Shown one piece after another: positions 60,714 to 64,000 of a DNA stretch of 64,000 nucleotides. This stretch comes from an uncultured Formosa sp. (lineage in GTDB: Bacteria; Bacteroidota; Bacteroidia; Flavobacteriales; Flavobacteriaceae), in contig NZ_CANMTH010000002.1 in NCBI RefSeq assembly GCF_947500765.1, positions 641,542 through 705,541 on the forward strand. The letters run 5' to 3'. Below the pieces are notes generated by a model, which was not told where the DNA came from, searched no databases, and saw nothing but the letters and a program-made list of their open reading frames with translations. The position numbers were made by a program, and so were the translations under genes. Numbering within the stretch: position 1 is the first letter of the stretch; every line of letters begins with the position of its first letter.

Positions 60714-61181
60714 ATGCCTACAAACTTTTCATTTAAAATACAAAATCATTGGAATCTAGAAGCTGCTCAAACAGAACAGCAATCAGGTGGTTCTTTAAAA
60801 ACGCACCAAGTATTTTTAGAAGATGGAAAACGATTAGATGTTTCTGCAGCAAAACCATTTAAAGGTGATGCTTCAAAATATAATCCTGAAGAATTATTAA
60901 TGGCCGCATTATCATCTTGTCATTTTATGTCCTATTTATATGTGTGCGAACAATCGGGGATTTCGATTTTAGAATATTCAGATTCAGTTGAAGGATTTCT
61001 AACCCTAAATAATGATGGAAGTGGTGCTTTTACTAAAATTACACTCAATCCAAAAGTTAAGATTGAAAGTGAATCTCAAAAACAACTAGCTTTGGAACTT
61101 CATGAAAAAGCAGGGCATTTATGTTTTATAGCTAATTCTTGTGCATTTACTATTGAGTATAATCCATTGGTTGAAGTTTAA
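60714..61181 (+). CDS. OsmC-family peroxide-reducing protein
   Basis: From the ATG at 60714 the protein has 155 residues; a GTG at 60675 adds a hydrophobic extension that the family lacks. The two catalytic cysteines lie in AALSSCHFMSYLYVCEQ and HLCFIANSCAFTIEYN. NPEELLMAALSSC is the family mark. Members reduce organic hydroperoxides in the cytosol. It lies 126 bp after miaE on the same strand. Confidence 0.88.
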   Translation: MPTNFSFKIQNHWNLEAAQTEQQSGGSLKTHQVFLEDGKRLDVSAAKPFKGDASKYNPEELLMAALSSCHFMSYLYVCEQSGISILEYSDSVEGFLTLNNDGSGAFTKITLNPKVKIESESQKQLALELHEKAGHLCFIANSCAFTIEYNPLVEV

Positions 61182-61274
61182 ATTGAAGTGTTTCAGTATG
61201 ATAGAAACTCTTCAAAATTTTATAAATCAGTATTAAAAGATATTGCTTAATTTGGTACAAGATTTCTCTTAAAA

Positions 61275-62432
61275 ATGAATAAACTTACCAATACTGTTTT
61301 ATATTTAATGAGCCTTTCTGCTGGTTTAGTAGTGGCTAACTTATATTACAATCAGCCTTTATTAAGTCAAATAGCAACCGATTTTGGAGTATCAGAATCA
61401 GAAGTCAGCTATGTGGCATTAAGTACACAGTTAGGATATGCCTTTGGGTTGTTATTTATTATTCCTTTGGGTGATAAGGTATCCAATCATAAAATTTTGC
61501 AAGTCGATTTCTTTTTAATGATTATTTCATTAATAGCAGCTGCAACTGCAAATTCTATAGTGTTGCTAATTGCGAGTAGTTTTTTTATAGGATTTACTTC
61601 GGCATTACCACAACTTTTTGTGCCTATGGCTGCACAATTAAGTGATGATAAACAACGTGGACGGTCTATAGGGATTGTAATGAGTGGTTTATTAATTGGT
61701 ATTTTAGGAAGCCGTGTTATAAGTGGATTTATTGGCGAACAGTATGGTTGGAGAACCATGTATTATATCGCTACCGTGTTAATGGCAATTCTTTTTGTTG
61801 TTTTAAGGTTTAAGTTACCTAAATTATATCCCCATTTCTCCGGAACATATGTTAGTTTATTAAAATCTGTATATCATTATTTTAAAACAGAACCAACATT
61901 ACGTTTAGCAGCATTACGAGGTGCATTGTCTTTTGGGTGTTTAAGTGCCTTTTGGACGACCTTGGTTTTTTTAATGGAAGATAGTTTTGGTTACGGAAGT
62001 ACAGTTACCGGATTGTTTGGTCTACTAGGAATGGGAGGTGCTTTAGGAGCAACTGTAGTTGGGAAGTTAAATGATAAAATACCAAAAAATAAGATCATTA
62101 TATTTTCAACCTTACTATTAATTGTGTCCTGGGTGGTTTTTTTGTTTTCAGAATATTCTTTATTCGGAATAATAGTAGGTGTAATTTTAGTCGACTTAGG
62201 CATGCAAGCACTTCACATTACAAATCAGAATATCATTTTTTCAAAAAATCCTGAAGCACGTAATAGAGTAAATACAGTTTATATGGTGTCTTTTTTTATA
62301 GGAGGTGCTTTGGGTACAACTTTAGGAGCACTTGCTTGGGAACATTATAAATGGACTGGTGTTTCTGTTTTGGGATTAGTACTTTCGTTTGCTATATTAG
62401 TAGTTCATTTTATGTTTAAAAATAGAGAATAG
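61275..62432 (+). CDS. MFS drug-type transporter
   Basis: The 385-residue protein has about twelve spans and the MFS pattern: NLYYNQPLLSQIATDFGVSE, the loop 2-3 motif GLLFIIPLGDKVSNHKIL, and SGLLIGILGSRVISGFIGEQ, YGWRTMYYI. The closest family type is the DHA1/YnfM-like group with the NLYYNQPLL start. It should export small molecules by proton antiport; the substrate is not inferable. A strong terminator follows. Confidence 0.88.
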   Translation: MNKLTNTVLYLMSLSAGLVVANLYYNQPLLSQIATDFGVSESEVSYVALSTQLGYAFGLLFIIPLGDKVSNHKILQVDFFLMIISLIAAATANSIVLLIASSFFIGFTSALPQLFVPMAAQLSDDKQRGRSIGIVMSGLLIGILGSRVISGFIGEQYGWRTMYYIATVLMAILFVVLRFKLPKLYPHFSGTYVSLLKSVYHYFKTEPTLRLAALRGALSFGCLSAFWTTLVFLMEDSFGYGSTVTGLFGLLGMGGALGATVVGKLNDKIPKNKIIIFSTLLLIVSWVVFLFSEYSLFGIIVGVILVDLGMQALHITNQNIIFSKNPEARNRVNTVYMVSFFIGGALGTTLGALAWEHYKWTGVSVLGLVLSFAILVVHFMFKNRE

Positions 62433-62476
62433 GTTTTTGATTCAATTTTTATTAAAATGAATCTTATATATGATAT

Positions 62477-62512
62477 AAAAAAGGTGTGGAATTTCAATTC
62501 CACGCCTTTTTT
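62477..62512. terminator. Bidirectional terminator between MFS and ypdA
   Basis: GGTGTGGAATT (62483-62493) pairs with AATTCCACGCC (62496-62506) with A and T runs on both sides. It can serve both convergent genes. Confidence 0.85.
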
Positions 62513-62527
62513 ATTGAAAGATGTATA

Positions 62528-63496
62528 TTAAAGTTTAGTTGTAAGATGCTTAATAATTTTTTTAGCATGAATTCTTGAATTTTCTATAAACCATTTATGT
62601 GTATCCAGTCCGCCACAAATTACACCAGCAAGATATAAACCTTCAATGTTGGTTTCCATAGAGTCTTCATTATAATACGGAATGTATTTTCCGTCTTCCG
62701 AAAATAAAATTCCAGCGTGTTCTAATAAGGTAATGTTTGGCTGATATCCGGTTAATGCAAGAACATAATCATTCGGAATATTAATAGTTCCGTTAGGTGT
62801 AGAAACAATAACCGATTTTTCTTTTATCTCTTGTATTTCAGAATTGAAGTGAGCTGTAATAGAACCTTCAGCAATTCTATTTACAATATCTGGTTTTACC
62901 CAATATTTAACACGTTCTCCAATAGCATCACCTCTTATAATCATAGTTACATGACCTCCTTTTCTGTAAATTTCTAAAGCAGCATCTACAGAAGAGTTAC
63001 TAGCTCCTACTACAATTACATTTTGTAAACTATAAGGATGTGCTTCTTTATAATAATGAGCTACTTTAGGTAAGTTTTCTCCTGGTACATTAAGCGTTAC
63101 TGGAACATCGTAAAACCCTGTAGAGATAATTACTTTTTTGGCATGATAGTTTGCTTTGCTTGTTTTGATAATGAATTCTTGGTCATCCTTTATAATATCC
63201 TTGACCTCTTCGTATAAATTAATAAGTAGATTGTTAGATGTTGTTACACGTCTGTAATATTCTAAAGCCTCATTTCTATTTGGCTTAGGGTTAATGCTTA
63301 TAAAAGGAATATCATCTATTTCTAATTTTTCTGAAGAAGAGAAAAAAGTCATATTCAATGGGTAGTTAAAAATTGAATTTGTAAGAGATCCCTTTTCTAT
63401 TACAAGATAGTTTAAGTTTTTGTCTCTACAAGCCATGGCGCAAGCGATACCAATAGGGCCTGCTCCAATAATGATAATGTCTTTTTTGATGTTCAA
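62528..63496 (-). CDS. ypdA: YpdA-type bacillithiol-disulfide reductase
   Basis: The 322-residue flavoprotein has an FAD-binding N-terminus (DIIIIGAGPIGIACAMACRD), a second nucleotide loop (NVIVVGASNSSVDAALEIYR), KKVIISTGFYDVPVTLNVPG, and a late LYLAGVICGGLDTHKWFIEN. The TGFYDVP form and the NSSVDAA loop fit YpdA, which reduces bacillithiol disulfide with NADPH. Thioredoxin reductase would have a CxxC, absent here. Bacillithiol occurs in some Bacteroidota, and the other pathway genes are not in the window. It stands alone between a terminator and the right-edge intergenic region. Confidence 0.85.
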   Translation of the reverse strand: MNIKKDIIIIGAGPIGIACAMACRDKNLNYLVIEKGSLTNSIFNYPLNMTFFSSSEKLEIDDIPFISINPKPNRNEALEYYRRVTTSNNLLINLYEEVKDIIKDDQEFIIKTSKANYHAKKVIISTGFYDVPVTLNVPGENLPKVAHYYKEAHPYSLQNVIVVGASNSSVDAALEIYRKGGHVTMIIRGDAIGERVKYWVKPDIVNRIAEGSITAHFNSEIQEIKEKSVIVSTPNGTINIPNDYVLALTGYQPNITLLEHAGILFSEDGKYIPYYNEDSMETNIEGLYLAGVICGGLDTHKWFIENSRIHAKKIIKHLTTKL

Positions 63497-63934
63497 AACG
63501 ATATAGTGTTTAATATATTTAGACTTATATATAGTAGAAGTCTTTTTTCTGTTTTTAAAAATACTAATAGTAACCTATATAGCCATGTCATTTTTTTATT
63601 AATGTCATATAGATGGTAATAATATAAGAGGGGAGATAATTTATATCCTTACAATCTAGTACTGGTTTATTTAAACGAAGGTATAATTACTCCTTGATAT
63701 AAGTAATGTGTATTATATAGTGTAAAAGTACATTTATATAATAAGAATGAGAGCAGGGGTAGAGTTACAATTGAAACTATTTAGTGCTTCATATAATTAG
63801 ATAATGTATTATAATATCAGAATAATCATATTTAATAGAAATAAACGCATTCGTAACAATCTACTAACCTAGTCTTTACGTTTTATTTCAAAATAAACCG
63901 TAAATAAATTAGTTATATAGAAATAAAAGTATGT
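63497..63934. other. Gene-free right-edge stretch
   Basis: This AT-rich gap holds the ypdA promoter and sequence leading to the outward promoter below. I see no gene or clear repeat; a CAAAATAAACCGTAAATAA patch near 63890 faintly recalls the four-copy repeat, but the match is too short to list. Confidence 0.35.
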
Positions 63935-63942
63935 ATATTTGC
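63935..63942 (+). promoter_or_regulatory. Outward promoter at the right edge
   Basis: TATATTTG is an exact TAnnTTTG. TTAG near 63911 lies at a plausible -33 distance. An ATG at 63983 opens MFINRV before the window ends, too short to name a gene. Confidence 0.45.
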
Positions 63943-64000
63943 ACCCGCTTAGCGACGCAACTACGGTAGTAAGCTAGGTAAAATGTTCATTAACAGAGTT

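Noticed and set aside
63935..64000. Start of an rRNA or tRNA operon at the right edge
   Set aside because: Only a promoter-like element and six codons are visible; no rRNA or tRNA sequence is recognisable.

Overview
The window looks like chromosome of a marine-type member of the Flavobacteriaceae (Bacteroidota). The DNA is AT-rich, and many promoters carry a TAnnTTTG -7 element, often an exact TATATTTG. Several families are typical of this group: long-form PurM, type III glutamine synthetase, DUF3078, DUF6266, Lacal_2735-like small proteins and a complete Bat (Bacteroides aerotolerance) operon. I see no tRNA, rRNA, CRISPR array or intact transposase. MoeA is cut by the left edge; a promoter faces out of the right edge.

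Layout. 1-2.6 kb: moeA (partial), a membrane metallophosphoesterase, an ArsC-fold protein and a PH-like membrane protein. 3.1-12.3 kb: an accessory stretch of minus-strand orphan genes, most encoding secreted proteins, with unusually long gaps. It holds cassette-boundary-like repeats, a 22-codon relic of what may be an abortive-infection gene, a four-copy regulatory-looking repeat lying upstream of four genes, and a 46-residue peptide gene followed by an attenuator-like hairpin. 12.3-16.1 kb: nucleoside salvage (deoC-deoD, apt), a VOC-domain protein and a YiiX-type amidase. 16.1-18.1 kb: a DUF6266 gene and a small HTH protein, with phased repeats upstream. 18.1-30.3 kb: PAS/LuxR-type regulator, arylsulfatase, HAD phosphatase, second arylsulfatase, then MoxR, DUF58, DUF4381, BatA, BatB/C fusion and BatD. 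30.3-34.2 kb: bestrophin channel and a BlaI-BlaR1-thioredoxin operon. 34.4-62.4 kb: mostly core metabolism: Na+/Ca2+ antiporter, divergent glnII and glnN, purM, nrdJ, prfA, pyrF, a BtuF-like protein, purU, icmF, DUF445, miaE, OsmC and an MFS transporter. A second cassette-like insertion at 57.4-59.8 kb carries three orphan genes. 62.5-63.5 kb: YpdA-type disulfide reductase.

How genes work together. The sulfatase/HAD/Bat block probably cleaves sulfate (and phosphate) esters from algal polysaccharide and couples this to an envelope MoxR-VWA chaperone system. Its first promoter is preceded by four GTCC boxes exactly 11 bp apart, directly downstream of the regulator gene. BlaI appears to repress its own operon from a palindrome that overlaps its -7 element. 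NrdJ and IcmF both need adenosylcobalamin, and a BtuF-like protein lies between them. GlnII and GlnN share a divergent intergenic region.

The most interesting unexplained structures are the cassette-like repeats shared by two loci 52 kb apart, the palindrome-bearing four-copy repeat, the orphan RiPP-like peptide gene, and the 11-bp phased repeats.
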